A stretch of 64,000 nucleotides of DNA from contig CAOLHI010001154.1 in NCBI GenBank assembly GCA_948474755.1, forward strand, positions 310,001-374,000, given 5' to 3'. Numbering within the stretch: the stretch's first letter is position 1; every line of letters begins with the position of its first letter. The notes under the pieces are model-generated. The model had not been told where the DNA came from. It did no database searches and worked only from the letters and a program-made list of their open reading frames with translations. Made by a program: the position numbers and the translations under genes. Origin of the DNA: Ctenosaura bakeri (taxonomy: Eukaryota > Chordata > Lepidosauria > Squamata > Iguanidae). Shown in pieces: positions 1 to 11,939 of this stretch.

Positions 1-384
1 CCACTGTGTTATAACTGAAATAGAAACAAATTAGAATTTTCATTTTTTAAACAAACAAACAAACAAAAGCCTGTCCACTAATACCTTGCATGAGAGAACT
101 GACCTTTTTTTTTCAAAACAAAACAAAAAAAGAACTTTAGTAAAGGGGACCAAAGGAAGATTTTATTCCTTTCAAGCTTTAAATCCTTTGATCATGAGTG
201 AAATGAAGCCATGCTTGTAGAAGTGCAAAGCAGGGGTGGTGTTACAGTCTACAGAATTCTTTCCTCTTCAAACTTACAATTCCCTAAAACAAATTGAATT
301 TCTGTTCTATCTTCCCCTCAGAGTTACTTGGTTAAATGCATGGGCCTTAAACTATAAAAAGGGCCTTGTTGACCTCATTGGGGA

Positions 385-432
385 AAAACAACAACAGCAA
401 CAGCAACAACAACACAACAACAACAACATACC
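385..432. repeat. (CAA/CAG)n simple repeat
   Basis: Imperfect CAA/CAG trinucleotide run. It produces a poly-Q stretch in one chance reading frame that has no other coding features. It may be the tail of a lost SINE, since the SINEs in this window end in (CAA)n. Confidence 0.85.
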
Positions 433-1821
433 AACAGGAAGGCCTAAAATGTGTTCTGGGGTTGGCAGAGCAAAACGAAATTTTCTGGTGTCATGGCTGA
501 TAATCTGAAAGAGACAAACAACAGGAAGGCCACTTCTTTATATACAGTCTAGTCGAACACCATTTTCTCCAATGCACATTTTTATAACCAAAATACTAAC
601 CAATTTTCAGTCTGGGCCCATCTGCTTAAGAAATAAACATGTTCATAATGAAACTAAACTGACATAGCCCATGGGTGTCTCACAGATCTGCACTGTATTA
701 AAAGAAAGTTCCTCCAGGTTACTTTCTGTTAATCATTCCCAGAACACAACTGAAAAGTGGCAAGGCTTGTGAGCTGGAACCTTGATTTACAACAGTGTGT
801 ATCTGACAGATGGGAATTAAAACAAGTAGATCCTAGATGAAGATCTGTACATTAAAATACTATATATCTCTATGAGCTATAAACATGATTAAATCATTTG
901 GGAATGCAGACAGTGAAGATATTATTCTATGTATCTCTTTAAAAAGAGACTAACCTCTTGTACTTATAAGTTAAAGAGACTGGTCTATAAACAGACTTAC
1001 ATAAATTAGCTAATGCTCAGTGACTGGAAATTTTTATTTTACTTTTTCTAAACTATTTATTTAACGCCTCTCTTCCCACTAGGAGCTATGAGGGAATGTG
1101 CAATGGATAAAAACAACTGAATTGAAAAACAAATAAATATACACAGATAAAAATTAAAAACTTTAAAAGTACACTAAAAGCTAGTGAAATGGAGCTATTG
1201 AAAATGTCATGAGTGAATAATTTCTACTGTGAGGTGTGAATATTCCATTTTTGTTTGAGTGCATTGTACAAGTTGCACATGTGAGACAGCATACAGCTGC
1301 AGTCATCACATGATCAGCATGCATGCATCCAGGACACTTCACAACAGAAGAAGTGGAGTCTACTAATTAGAAGTGTTTGTGCAATTATTCATGCTTTGTT
1401 TCCCCTTAACGATAAGAAAAATGATAGAAGAAATCACAGGGAAAACAAACAAACATAAGAGGACTAAGAAGAGCAGACAACTATGTTTCAAGCCACAAAA
1501 CTCAGTGAGTGAGGCAGAATGAGGTGAAGATAAAAATTGTTTCTGGAATTGCTTCCTGATCTTGCAAGCTGGCCTCTTCCTGACAGCTCCTGCTGCAATA
1601 AATCTGTTAGTATTTAAGATGTTACAGGACTCTGTTGGCTTTGGAAACTAGACACACTCTTTTTCTGGTGGTTTCAAGGCACAGGTTTAAACAGGGGGAA
1701 TAGTTATAAAGCCATCCTTCTACCTTACATTCTAAAACTGCCATACACTACTTCAAAATGCATAAACTAGTCCAAAGGCATAAACCTTTGGGGGATTCCC
1801 TTTAATAATTGACACTGTGTT

Positions 1822-2560
1822 CAGTCTTCCTTCCACATTCATGGATTTGACCTTCACGAATTTAATTTTTCACGAGGTGCCCACTTGCCTCCCTCCCCAT
1901 TCTCCCCCTCCAATTCGTGCTGCCTTTCTTTCCTGCACCCTTGCAAAAGGCAAATGAATGGGAAGGGGAAAGTTTTGCACACATAAGCCTTTCATCCTCT
2001 CTTTCCTTGCCTTTCTACTGGACAGGTGTGTAGAAAGAAGGCACTGAACACGGACAACAGGTAGGAGAAGTGGGGGAGGTGTTTCTCCCTCCCTTTGCTT
2101 ACTTTTTGTCTGGATAGGTGTGCAGAAAGAAAACTGCAACCATGGGCAACAGGCAGAAGAAGGGAGGGGAAAGGTATTTCCCTTTCCCTTTGCTTGCATT
2201 TTGCCCAGGTGGACGTGCAGAAAGAAAGCAGTGCACACAAGCAACAGGCAGGAGAAGTAGGGGAGGTGCTTCTTGCTCCATTCGCTAGCCTTTCAGCTCA
2301 GTGCCCTGCCTTCTGTTTTGCACCCTCAAGGAACAGGCAAGAGAATGGAGGGGGGAAGAGCTGCCCCTCCCATTTCACCTGGGTGCGGAAAAGGAAGGCA
2401 TGCCTACCCAGGCCAAAAGCAAGCGATTGAGACTGGGGGGGAGCCCAGGAAGGGAGGGGGAGGAGGAGCACTCACTTGGGTGGGGGAGAGTTATTCATGG
2501 CTTGATACCTTTCACAAGGGTTCTGCACCCCAAACCCTCACAAAAATAAAGGGGCCACTG
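1822..2560. mobile_element. Tigger-like non-autonomous DNA transposon
   Basis: The left end cagtcttccttccacattc and the right end ggggccactg followed by TA form degraded terminal inverted repeats of the type CAGT-GGCCCTCCAC. Three other copies (7218-7599, 16102-16597, 23507-23823) share these ends and an internal block near one end (ttttccactttcacaggatcctgcaccc in the second copy, in parts). A CAGT start next to TA fits the Tigger/pogo branch of Tc1/mariner. No transposase ORF is present. The centre is filled with a GC-rich minisatellite. Confidence 0.6.
1925..2400. repeat. Minisatellite, about 92-95 bp unit
   Basis: The block gtgtgtagaaagaag / gtgtgcagaaagaaa / cgtgcagaaagaaag recurs at about 2026, 2117 and 2213. 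Each copy is followed by a caacaggnaggagaag-like segment and a pyrimidine-rich stretch. More divergent units flank these on both sides. The repeat keeps several frames open on both strands, which explains the cluster of overlapping 60-124-codon ORFs here; none of them looks like a gene. Confidence 0.75.
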
Positions 2561-2677
2561 TATTTGCTACAGCACAAACACTGGAATTATTACAGCCATT
2601 AGAACTGTTTTTACATCTTATTCTGTCACAACTGTGTGCACACACTTACAAGAGAAGTGAAGCTAATATATTCTTAC

Positions 2678-2809
2678 CTCTTTGTCAATTAGCCTTAATG
2701 CATATTTCACATCCGGATTCTCCAGTGTAATGGCAGGACGAGGCTTGGAGAAGAGTCTCATGATCAAGCTAATCACGAAATATATTGGTGACATTGCCAC
2801 ATTGCCCAG
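2678..2809 (-). CDS. CYB5R3: NADH-cytochrome b5 reductase 3, coding exon 2
   Basis: On the minus strand a 132-bp open exon lies between an acceptor (atgttacag, 2810-2818) and a donor (gtaag, 2673-2677). It encodes 44 residues beginning [20 protein letters not shown] and continuing with [20 protein letters not shown]. The first half is the hydrophobic membrane anchor. The second half matches the start of the reductase domain in vertebrate CYB5R3, where PAITLE-PD-KY-LRLID is diagnostic. The human exon 2, as I recall it, is also 44 codons in phase 0. The enzyme uses FAD and NADH to reduce cytochrome b5 on the ER and outer mitochondrial membranes, for fatty-acid desaturation, sterol synthesis and, as a soluble form, methaemoglobin reduction. 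No frameshift or stop is seen, and both splice sites are intact, so this is a live exon and not a retrocopy. A CYB5R2 paralogue with an extended N-terminus is the main alternative; CYB5R1 fits poorly. Confidence 0.93.
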
Positions 2810-2850
2810 CTGTAACATAAAAAAAGGAAACAGACTTTAAAATCACACTG

Positions 2851-2933
2851 CTGTTGTTGTTGTTGTTGTTGTTGTTGTTGTGGGCTTTCAAGTCATTTCT
2901 GACTTACAGCAACCTTAAGTTAAACCTATCACG
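2851..2933 (-). mobile_element. tRNA-type SINE, 3' fragment
   Basis: The (GTT)n run followed by ctttcaagtcatttctgac is the reverse complement of the common SINE 3' end (gacttgaaggcacacaacaacaac) seen whole at 6899-7128. It is 5'-truncated, and lies only about 40 bp upstream of the exon 2 acceptor. Confidence 0.75.
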
Positions 2934-4389
2934 GTGTTACTACTGCAACTGAAAAGATGAACAGAAACTAGCCCACCTCAGTAAGCAGCTATGAGCAAAT
3001 AATTCACAAAAATAGAAAACATCTCATTAGTAGCCTCTAGCGTGAAGAAGATTCACATTATAAATGTAACACATTTATTTCAAAGACAGTATATGATGCT
3101 AAACATAGTCATTTCTTCCTATCAAAATGGCATATCAGACAATATTACACCTGCTGGCATTCACAAATAAACAGAGAGGACGAAATCGAAAGTGGCTGAA
3201 GTGATCTCTGAACTGGGGATCTTCCCACCCCATGCTCATACATATTCCAAAAAAATATTCTGTCATTAATAGGCAGGCACACACACGCATAGATAAAATG
3301 CAAACCCCTTCTGTACAGAGAGAAATTCCAAGGGATAGATTTCTGGTATTTTTATAATGTTTGCTCTATAAAACATAAATGGGAACAAACAGACATACAA
3401 CCCCACCCTAGTTCCCCAAGGTACCAGTGCTCATTTTCTCCCTATCTCTTAATGCCTAATTCTGTTTTTCACATACAGACACACCTGATCACCTGTTTCA
3501 GCTGTGTGTCATATTCTCCAAGCTCCATCTGGCATTTCATTCAAACACACACAGAGATTTCAAACTACTGGCTCCCATCAGCCAACCATTCTAGCCTATG
3601 AAGCACCAATTTGCTTAACAGAAAGAATGACTGACCACCATCTATAATACATATATGTCTCCTGCATATTAAACAGAACATCTGTTTAAACTAAGACAAA
3701 ATTACAGCCAGGGATCTACATTTACATTTATATCCTTCTTCCCCACCACACAACTGAAAGCAGCATATGTGTGATTTCCAGATGATCTCCGAGATCTGGA
3801 TCTGCTCATTCTTAGCAGGGTTTTTGCATCATTATCCCACTTTGATACTCACTACAGTAACAAACCATTTTAGTTATGCCAGTATTTATTTTTTTGAACT
3901 TGCATATATTCTTAAATTCTGACTCATTCTTTTTACTACTACATGAGAAGTGTTACATGATAATATTAGATGATTCTAGTTTGTTGCTATTTTAGGATAT
4001 TTCTAATATTTTTAATATTTACAAGATATGGTTTTAGTAATAATGTCTAAGATTTGTCTGCAAATTAAAAGAATTAACCATTGCTCTATTGTTAATAATT
4101 GGCATTTTTGGTATGTTAATATTTAGGTTATAAAGGCATGATACCACCATTTAGAAGCAATCTAATTCAAAATAAGAGAACTATGGTAGTCATAGTGCAT
4201 TACTGATGATTTTCATTTCTTATTAATTTTTTTATTAACTAGGTAAACTATCTTTTGAGTATAGGAATAAAGTTATAAATACTATCAGCGACAAAGTCAA
4301 CTTAGATTTTTAGCAATGATTTAAAAGTTAAGTATAAGTATTTACTAAGAGCTGTTTGCAACAAGGGCAGGAATCAATTTTTAGTTATC

Positions 4390-4611
4390 TGTAGTCTGGT
4401 GGCGCAGTGGTTAAATGCCAGTACTGCAACCACAAGGTTGTGAGTTTGATCCTGCCGGGCTCCAAGGTTGACTCAGCCTTCCATCCTTCCGCAGGTCGGT
4501 AAAATGAGTACCCAGCTTGTTGGGGGCAATTAGCTAAAATACATTGTAAACCGCTTAGATAACACTCAGTTGATAAGCGGTATAGAAATAAATGCTACTG
4601 CTATTGCTATA
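4390..4611 (+). mobile_element. tRNA-derived SINE, second family
   Basis: The copy begins gtctggtggcgcagtggtta, has a B-box-like segment (ggttgtgagtttgatcctg), then a conserved body (gactcagccttccatccttc) and a tail gcggtatagaaataaatgct. It differs from the (CAA)n-tailed family. The 3' end with gcggtata-aaata resembles the L2-like LINE ends in this window (for example 17020-17040), which suggests tail sharing for retrotransposition. Confidence 0.75.
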
Positions 4612-4980
4612 GGTTATAGGAACACCTGGGAGATCAGACACTTCTGCTCAGTTATTGAGAGACAACAAGCCGGTCAGCATCCAGTTTTACAAGAGAACTT
4701 CTCTAAATGAGAGGGAGGGTCTGTGTTGACCAGATTGAGCCTGTTATCTGCCAGAGCAGACAGTCACCAAGGCCTGTTGTCATAGCCACTGCTCCTCTCT
4801 GGATTAGCAACCAGAGTGCCAATAAGAGTGGCTGAGGGGGCTGGAATCAGCCCTACAGGTCTCCAGTAGCTCATCTTCATTCTAACTTCCTTCAAGTCTT
4901 CCCTCATCCCAAGCCAAACTTGTCATCAGATTTGGCTTCAAGACTGAATCTCACCTAAATATTCTATATGGGATCCTGTT

Positions 4981-5182
4981 CATACTAGGCAATTATAGTG
5001 CTATGATCTCCCTTTCATTGTCACTGCAACACCTATGGAATCCTGGGATTTTCAGTTTCGGGAGGGGTATTTACAATTCCCACTCAAAGAGCTCCTTTAT
5101 AGCCTCTCCAAACTGCAGTCCCAAGGACTCCAGATGATGCAGCCATGGCAGTTAAAATCACAGCACTATAACAGTGTAGTTT
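4981..5182. mobile_element. Degenerate palindromic MITE
   Basis: The arms contain attatagtgctatgat at the left and agcactataacagtgtag at the right, with the core ctatggaatcctgggattt. It belongs to the palindromic family seen intact at 28209-28353, but the ends have decayed and no target duplication can be read. Confidence 0.55.
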
Positions 5183-5217
5183 AAAAGGGCTCCTAATAGT
5201 AGCTTATGTAGCTAGAC

Positions 5218-5535
5218 CAAGGATGGACAACTGCAGTGGACCAAGGGTCAAGTTTTCTGCCCCTTGGACACTTTGGGGTGCTGCACAGACTAGCAAAAGG
5301 CAAACAAAACAAAAAATCAGTCCATGTTTGGCTTTTAAAAACCCTTTTTTAAAACATTACAGTGGATGGGCCCCTGAAGCCTGCTGTTTGTGGAACCTTA
5401 CGAAAGGAGAAATTCATATTTATTTCATTCATTTATTCTGGCCAAACAAAACGATGGGGAGTTCTTGAGGGGCGCAGAGCTGCACAAACACATGAGGGCA
5501 TACAGAGCTTCAGAACTAGACTTTTCCCACCCCTG
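5218..5535. mobile_element. hAT-like remnant
   Basis: The left end caaggatggacaactgcagtgg resembles the start of the hAT copy at 58831, and the right end ttttcccacccctg is the complement of a CAGGGGTGGG-type hAT terminus. No 8-bp duplication is visible, so the call is tentative. Confidence 0.4.
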
Positions 5536-6898
5536 AATGAAATGTATGCAGTCAGTCTCCACAGTTTAATTCCCAATGAGGTACTTGCAAAAATCCTCAC
5601 AAGTTGAAAAAGATGGAGAAAATTTACATCATACAACTAGGATTCTGAGACTGAAGACCAGAGAGGGCTCTTGTACCTTTAACGGTGATGTAGAAGAGAG
5701 AATTTCAGCAGGTACTGTTTGTCATCCAACCAGATAATAAGCAACACCTGCTAAAATAACCTTCTGTACACACCCATTAAAGGTCTAGGAGCCCTCTCAA
5801 GTTTTCAATATGGCAACCCTACCTACAACAAACATAAAACCTTGGGAAATCATTTTAGGTCCCCCCCCAGGTGCTGCACATGTATTAGTCCATGGTACAT
5901 TCTTCAAATCCAGTTTCATTTCTCAGGCTGATATAGCATCACCCTTCTCCCAATCTGCCAGGACCATATCATATATTTGCATCATTTCCTGGTACTTGTA
6001 CTCAACATCTTGCAGTTGTTTCATCCTTCTAGTTCATCCAGTATCATTTAGAAGAGATTAAACAGCACATGCCTCACTGAGTGGGAACCATATTATTTCA
6101 AGTGCTCTGGACTATTCTGTGTAAGATTACATCAACTGTGGGTGCACAGTTGAGTATGTGACTTCCAAGTCACTCAGTACATTAAAGACACCGCTGATCC
6201 AATCAGTTATTTTTGGATAGTCATGCTGTACAGGCACCAATATCCATATTATAGTGTCACACCCTAATCACATGAGCCCGTTAATGGCACATTCAGTCCA
6301 TTGCAAATTCAGCCACTCTTCCTTCAGTTATTTTTCCATCTAATGGGTCCTGGCTGAATAGAACAAACAGTCCCACATCAAGAGAGATACTGGGCAGAAG
6401 TTTCCAAATGCAGGAGGAAATGAAGCCCACTACAGGACCTACGATTTATGATTGCATGCCCTTTTAATCAGAGGGAAAGTCATGTTTTTAGATTATAACA
6501 TCCAGAATAGCCCAGTCAGGATAGTTACTGGGGACATTCTAGAGACTATAATCTAAAAAGGTAACTTTTCTGAAGTTCTAGTTTGAACTAATGCTCTTCT
6601 GGCTTGTCATTGCTACCTTCCAAAAGTCAAATAACAGCATAACTTCATCATGAAGGCAGGATTTTGCATGCTGCCACGTTTCCAACAGCTGATATCAAAG
6701 GATGAATGAATGAAGTCTCTTAGCTTCAAGAAATATTCTTTCTTGCTTGGCACTGGGGGATTCCTGAGTGACTTCCATCCTTTCATCAATGGCTTTCCAC
6801 CAGTAAGCACACAGATGTTTTTGCATCTATAGATTACAGAAGCAACTGCCCACAGAAGCTTCACAAGCCCACATTAAAAGTCAGCATATTTTTCAAGG

Positions 6899-7128
6899 GA
6901 GGCCAGTGTGGTGCAGTGGTTTGAATGTTGGACTATGACTTTGGAGAACAGAGTTCAAACCCTCACTCGACCACAGAAACCTAGCAGATGATCTTTAAAT
7001 CACACTCTCTCAACCTCAGAGGAAAAGGCAAACTCCTGAATAAATCTTGCCAAGAAAACTCCATGACAGATTCACCTTGGGGTCACTGTAAGTCAGAAAT
7101 GAGTTTACGGCACACAACAACAACAACC
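6899..7128 (+). mobile_element. tRNA-type SINE, full length
   Basis: It starts ggccagtgtggtgcagtggt, followed by gttggactatgactttggag (A-box and B-box region), a conserved body (ctctctcaacctcagagga; cttgccaagaaaact), and ends with a (CAA)n tail. This is the abundant squamate-type SINE of the window and the reference for other copies. Confidence 0.85.
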
Positions 7129-7217
7129 CTTTTTCAACCTCAAGCTGTAATCCTGCACTCACTAAAATTGGAGGGAGTCCTGCTGACCTCAACGGAAGTT
7201 ACTTCTGAACAAATATG

Positions 7218-7599
7218 CAGATAGCTCTCCACATTTGTGGGTTTTGCTTTTGCAGGTTTAATTATTCACAGATTATTTGTTGCCACCTCCACTGCTGTCC
7301 TGTGCCATTTTTAATATGAACAACAAGCCTCGCAAGACAGAGAGACTGCAAATGAGACTTAAGTCCCCATTACAAATGGTGTAGGGCAGCAATGGAGATG
7401 GCAGCAAGCCCCACCAGCCACCAACTTGTGCTTTGTAAAGGAACCCCAATGCCTTGAAGGCATCCATCGTGGGTTGAATATGTGGATCACACTTTTTTGG
7501 GTGCATTAAAGATGACTGCAGATGCTACAATTATTCATGTTTTTTCCACTTTCACAGGATCCTGCACCCCTATCGCCAATGAACGTGGAGTGATGACTG
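7218..7599. mobile_element. Tigger-like non-autonomous DNA transposon
   Basis: The left end cagatagctctccacatttg and the right end gaacgtggagtgatgactg followed by TA are inverted repeats of the 1822-2560 type. The internal block actttcacaggatcctgcac is shared with the other copies. No coding capacity. Confidence 0.6.
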
Positions 7600-8039
7600 T
7601 AAATAGGATCGTCTTTTCAACTCTGTTACTGGGATATCTAGAAATAGCCTGAACATAATAAATATCTATATCCGATCTCTAAACATTTACATTTACAATA
7701 AAACCATCACGGCACAAACACACCCAAAGAAGAGCATATTTTCCTACTTATTTGAAGACTTATTTGATATTCTTGTTTGGATACCAGTTAATGATGCTCC
7801 AGCAATCAAGAGTATCCAGCTACAATATTACATATTCCCAGAGCCAGTGATAACGTTCATCAATCATTAATGGCAGGAAAATTTCTTTCCTTGAGTATGC
7901 AAGATAAATTCTCTTATCCTCAATGCTCCATTGAAAAACAGAGAGAATGTGAAAGCTCTTTGCCAATGCTGAAACTCTTCAACACATCTGAGTACAAAAG
8001 GACCTCTTGGGTAGAACAGAGGGAGAAGTGACCCTACAG

Positions 8040-8945
8040 AACTAGTAAGAAAAAACTGCCAATGAAAACAAAGAGGGCTGCACCCTGGAGGACAGTCGCC
8101 ATCAGAAGCAGGTTGTGCACAAGGGATTCAGAACTACTCCAACTAAGCAACTGCCTCCTACATTTTCCTGAAGGTAACAGTGGTGAAGAGGTGCAAAGAG
8201 GAGACCAGCAGCAACGGACAATGCAGTCCAGGGAAAGGGCCAACGTAACCGTCAACTGCAGCAAGAAGAAAACAAAGGTGCTGATGATAGTTGACTCATT
8301 GCTCAGGGGTATAGAGGACACTATGTGCCCCCTGGACAAGATGAATCAGGAAGTGCACTGTCTTTCTGCTACGTGTATCTAGGATGCCACTGACAAAATG
8401 CAGAAACTCATCAAGAACACAAAGCAGTACCTCTTTCATCTGATTCATGTGGACATGAATAACACTACAAAAGACACCTCTGAACAGATCACCTTGGACT
8501 ATAAAGCCTTGGGTATGAAAGAGTTTAGAAGCACAGAAGTTATTCTCGCTAATTCTACCAGTGAAAGACAGAGGACCACACAGGGACAGGAAGATAATGC
8601 AGGTGAACAACTGGCTACATAGACAGTGTTAATGGGGGAGGCTTGGCTTCTGGGACCATCATCTTTCCTTCCCAGATGAAAGGACTACTGGCTACAGATG
8701 TGCTGCACCTCATGAAGACCAGGACAAATCCCTTTAGCAGAAGCACAGCAAATCTGATCAAGAGGGCTCTAAACTAAATGCTTAAGGGGCAGGGCTGGAG
8801 ATGATAGCTCAAGCATCAGCCCAAAGACAAACTCTAAATGCAAGGATGTGGATTCTAGTGGAGAACTGAGAGACAGAATGGGATCCACAATAAAACTCAC
8901 GGCAAAATAAAAGATGAGAACAAGCAAGATTCTAGATGTCTATAC
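8040..8945 (+). mobile_element. CR1 LINE, ORF1 region with SGNH-esterase-like domain
   Basis: One frame encodes VNCSKKKTKVLMIVDSLLRG, which resembles the GDSLLRG block of the esterase (SGNH-hydrolase) domain in ORF1 of CR1-type LINEs. It is followed by LIKNTKQYLFHLIHVDMNNT, the HVGTND-like block. Both catalytic motifs are degraded (IVDS for VGDS, HVDMN for HVGTN), and stops occur before the C-terminal part. The copy is interrupted after about 8945 by an L1, and CR1 continues at 10285. Confidence 0.75.
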
Positions 8946-10284
8946 AATTAGCAGACCTGAAATTATATTTTGCTGTATGTGGATTGATCTGAATTATATT
9001 AATAACCAAGTAATTACTGGAACTAGAAGGACATGAATTATGATTTGGTTGGCATGGATATTCTTGGTATGGAAAAAGTAGAGTGAATGCTGCCTTTAAT
9101 AGCCATTATGGGAAGAGAGTCTTGTTAAGAATATGGAGTAAATATAAATTGAGGCTTTGTCCAAAAATGCTACAATGGATATCCACACAAGAAGCTTTTT
9201 TATAGAAAAGAGTGCCTGAAGAAAGATGGTTAACTCACCATGACTTATCGGAAACTGAACCAAGTCACTATTAAATCAATTGAACAATCAATTCAGGAAG
9301 GGTTTGGCTTCTAATGGTTTTCATGTAGACAAATTGTAGAGAAATACAAGAAGGACAAACAGGTATACAATTTTGAAATAAATGAGAATAAATCTGAGAA
9401 ATTACTTTGTACAGATGAACAACATTTAATTGGGAAAAAATATAAACTTCTGTTAAAATTAAAAATGGAGCAAGAAGTAGTTAAAGGATGTATGATGAAA
9501 TAGTCTAAAAATGTGGGACACAACATTACATTAGAGCAATGGGGAAAATGTGGTGGATTAAAATTCATACTGTGTTACGACTTCAAAGAGAATTTTTACA
9601 AGCAGATGTACAGATAGTATTTGATTCCAGAAATATTGACCAAGAGGCATAAAACTGCATCAAATAAATGTTGAAGATGTGAACAATATGTGGCACCTTT
9701 TTATTGGTTTTTAGAAGTCTAAAAAATTCTGGAACTTGGAATTCTGGAGTTCTTGTATCTACTGGGACTGATCGAAGACTCATTAGATAAGAAACACGGT
9801 CGAATTTTGTGATATGTGGCAACAGCAGCAAGATTCCTATATGCTCAGAAGTGGAAGAACAATGAGATTCCAACCAAGGAAGACTGGCTGGTAAAACTAA
9901 TGGAGTTGGTAGAGATGGACAAGTTAACATTTTTGATTAAAAAAAAATACAACAACATTGTTTGTTAAAGGCTGGGAGCCATTAATGCATAAACATTACA
10001 GGACAAAAACATGAACATATCAATTAATTGTTTTCATTATTAATAGATGGTAAAATGAGTGAAGAAAGTAATGTCTTTTATATTGTATTGATATAACAGA
10101 AGTTGACATAAAAATTTTGACTTACAATCTATGCTGGAAGAGTTGGAAACCAATTTTAATGTATGTTAAGTGGGGAGGAGTGGGTGGTTGTTTTAGATTA
10201 GACGCGGGGTAGTGTGACTGATGTGATGCAGAGTAAGTATTATGTACTGTCTTGTTATGTTATTAAAATAAAAATAATGAAAAA
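8946..10284 (+). mobile_element. L1 LINE 3' part inserted in CR1
   Basis: A broken reading frame carries L1 ORF2 C-terminal sequence. QKWKNNEIPTKEDWLVKLME-like text is read at about 9850-9910, and the zinc-knuckle region lies near 9660-9690 with frame breaks. The copy ends in an A-rich tail (attaaaataaaaataatga) at about 10262-10280. CR1 sequence resumes directly after it, and gatgtctatac before and gacatctatgc after look like a decayed target-site duplication. Confidence 0.7.
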
Positions 10285-11930
10285 AGACATCTATGCACCA
10301 ATGCACAGAGTTTGGAAACAAACGAGTATGAAATCTTAGTGGAGGAAGGTAAATATGAATTTATAGGAATAACAGGGATTTGGTGGGATGACTTTCATGA
10401 CTGCAATATAACAATTGTGAACAATCTGTTCAAAAAGAAGAGATGGGGAAGAAAAGGAGCAGGAATAGCATTATATGTCAAAGACAGATACACTTGTACT
10501 GAAATTCATGCAAGTGATCAAATTGAAGCAGCAGATAACATCTGGGTATTAAAAAATGGAGAAAGAAATAAAAACAACATTGCAATAGAAGTTACTATAG
10601 GCTACCAAATCAAAAAGGGGTGGTAAATGATGCTTTGCTGAAACAAATCTCAGAAAACTGAAAGAAGCAAGAACTCGTAGTTATGGGGGATATCAATTAT
10701 CCTGATCATGCTGCTAAGCCTAGTGTCTCCAACAAATTCTTGATGTGCCTTGCAAGTAATTTCCTCCTTTCAAAAGATGGAAGAACAAGGGGTACAGCAA
10801 TCCTGGACTTGATTCTAACTAACAGGGAGGAGTTGATCATTGGAATCAAAGCAGCTGATACCTTGAGGGAGAGTGACTGTGTAATGCTAGAATTCATTAT
10901 TATCAGATAGGTCAAAGAAGAGGAGTTGTTCTCGTTTGTGTTCAAGTTGATTCCACCTCAGGGCAACCCTAAGGTGAACCTATCATAGAATTTTATGGGG
11001 CTAAGACTGTGTGAGGTGCCCAAGATCACCCAGTGGGTTTCCACAGCTGAGAGGGGAATTGAACCCTGGTCTCTTGGGGTGTAGTCCAATGCTACTATAC
11101 CACTATATCACGCTGGTTCCCCAAAGAAGGGTAGTCAAGCACAAACACAGGAAAACTGATTTTATCAAGCTCAGGAAAATACTGGGCAGCATCCCATAGC
11201 TAGAGATGCTAAAGAAAAAGACACTCAGCATGGGTAGGATTTCATGAAGAGGGAACTGCTAAAACCAGAATCACAAACAATTCCATGGAAAAAGAAAAAT
11301 GGGAAACATCAGAAAAAGCCAATGTGTCTGCAAAGTAAACTTGAGGAAGAAATGAAAAGAGAAGAAAAAATGGCATGTATAAGGAATGGAAGGCAGGATG
11401 AATCACCAATGAAGAATACAGATGTGTAGCTCTATCTTGCAGGAATAGTGTAAGGGAAACTAAAGCTCAAAATGAGCTGAGACAGGCTAGGCAAGCAAGG
11501 AATAACAAAAAGGTTTCTTCAAATATGTTTGAAGCAAGAGAATGAGAAAGGAAATAGTGGGGTCACTGCTTGCAAGGACTGTAATATACTCATAGATCAC
11601 AATGAAAAGGCAGAACTATTCAACACCTATTTTATTTCAATTGTTTTTCCCAGAGAGAGGACAATGTGTTTCCATGCATTAGCAGAGACCTTGGCAAAGA
11701 ATCCGGGTTGCAATTCAAGATTGATAAAGAGTAAGTCAGAAATCATCTAGTTAACCTAAATGAGTTTAAATCTGCAGGGCCAGGTGAAATGCATCCCAGA
11801 GTACTGAAAGAAGTTGCTAACATTCTCTCAGATCCCCTTGCCATCATTTCTGAGAAATCTTGAGAATGAAGGAGGTGCCAAAGGACTGGAGATGAGTAAA
11901 CATTGTCCCTCTCTCAAAAAGGATGAGATA
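10285..11930 (+). mobile_element. CR1 LINE ORF2: endonuclease and start of reverse transcriptase
   Basis: The copy continues the interrupted CR1. The reading begins with the start of the AP endonuclease, including EFIGITGIWWDDFHD and an ALYVKDRYTCTEIH block, then AILDLILTNREELIIGI and ESDCVMLEFIIIR. After a SINE, PESQTIPWKKKNGKHQKKP is the linker and GPGEMHPRVLKEVANILSDP is the beginning of the RT domain. Frameshifts and stops split it into several frames. The copy stops before the RT catalytic motif, so it is dead. Confidence 0.85.
10921..11121 (-). mobile_element. tRNA-type SINE inside CR1
   Basis: Minus-strand copy of the (CAA)n-tail family: gtgttcaagttgattccacc at the 3' side, cacccagtgggtttccac in the body, and accactatatcacgctgg at the 5' side. 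It is flanked by the direct repeat caaagaag at 10913-10920 and 11122-11129, an 8-bp target-site duplication. Confidence 0.85.
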
Positions 11931-11939
11931 GCTAAGAGG

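Larger units (their letters stand above)
1..2677 (-). other. CYB5R3: CYB5R3 intron 2 (partial)
   Basis: This is the sequence downstream, in gene direction, of the exon 2 donor at 2673-2677 (gtaag on the minus strand). I looked for the next reductase exon, which should carry the FAD-binding RPYTP-type motif, and did not find it, so exon 3 lies beyond base 1. The stretch holds A-rich simple sequence, a degenerate LINE/SINE 3' tail near 1040-1165 on the minus strand, and a Tigger-like element at 1822-2560. Nothing else is recognisable. Confidence 0.8.

Noticed and set aside
236..508. Frame with a poly-glutamine run
   Set aside because: Begins at GTG and is created by the (CAA/CAG)n repeat; no other protein features.
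1870..2602. Cluster of overlapping frames up to 124 codons
   Set aside because: Produced by the 92-95-bp minisatellite; the same sequence is open in several frames on both strands.
4390..7128. Possible tRNA genes in the SINE heads
   Set aside because: The A- and B-box-like segments are followed by SINE bodies and tails, and no cloverleaf with an intact acceptor stem is evident.
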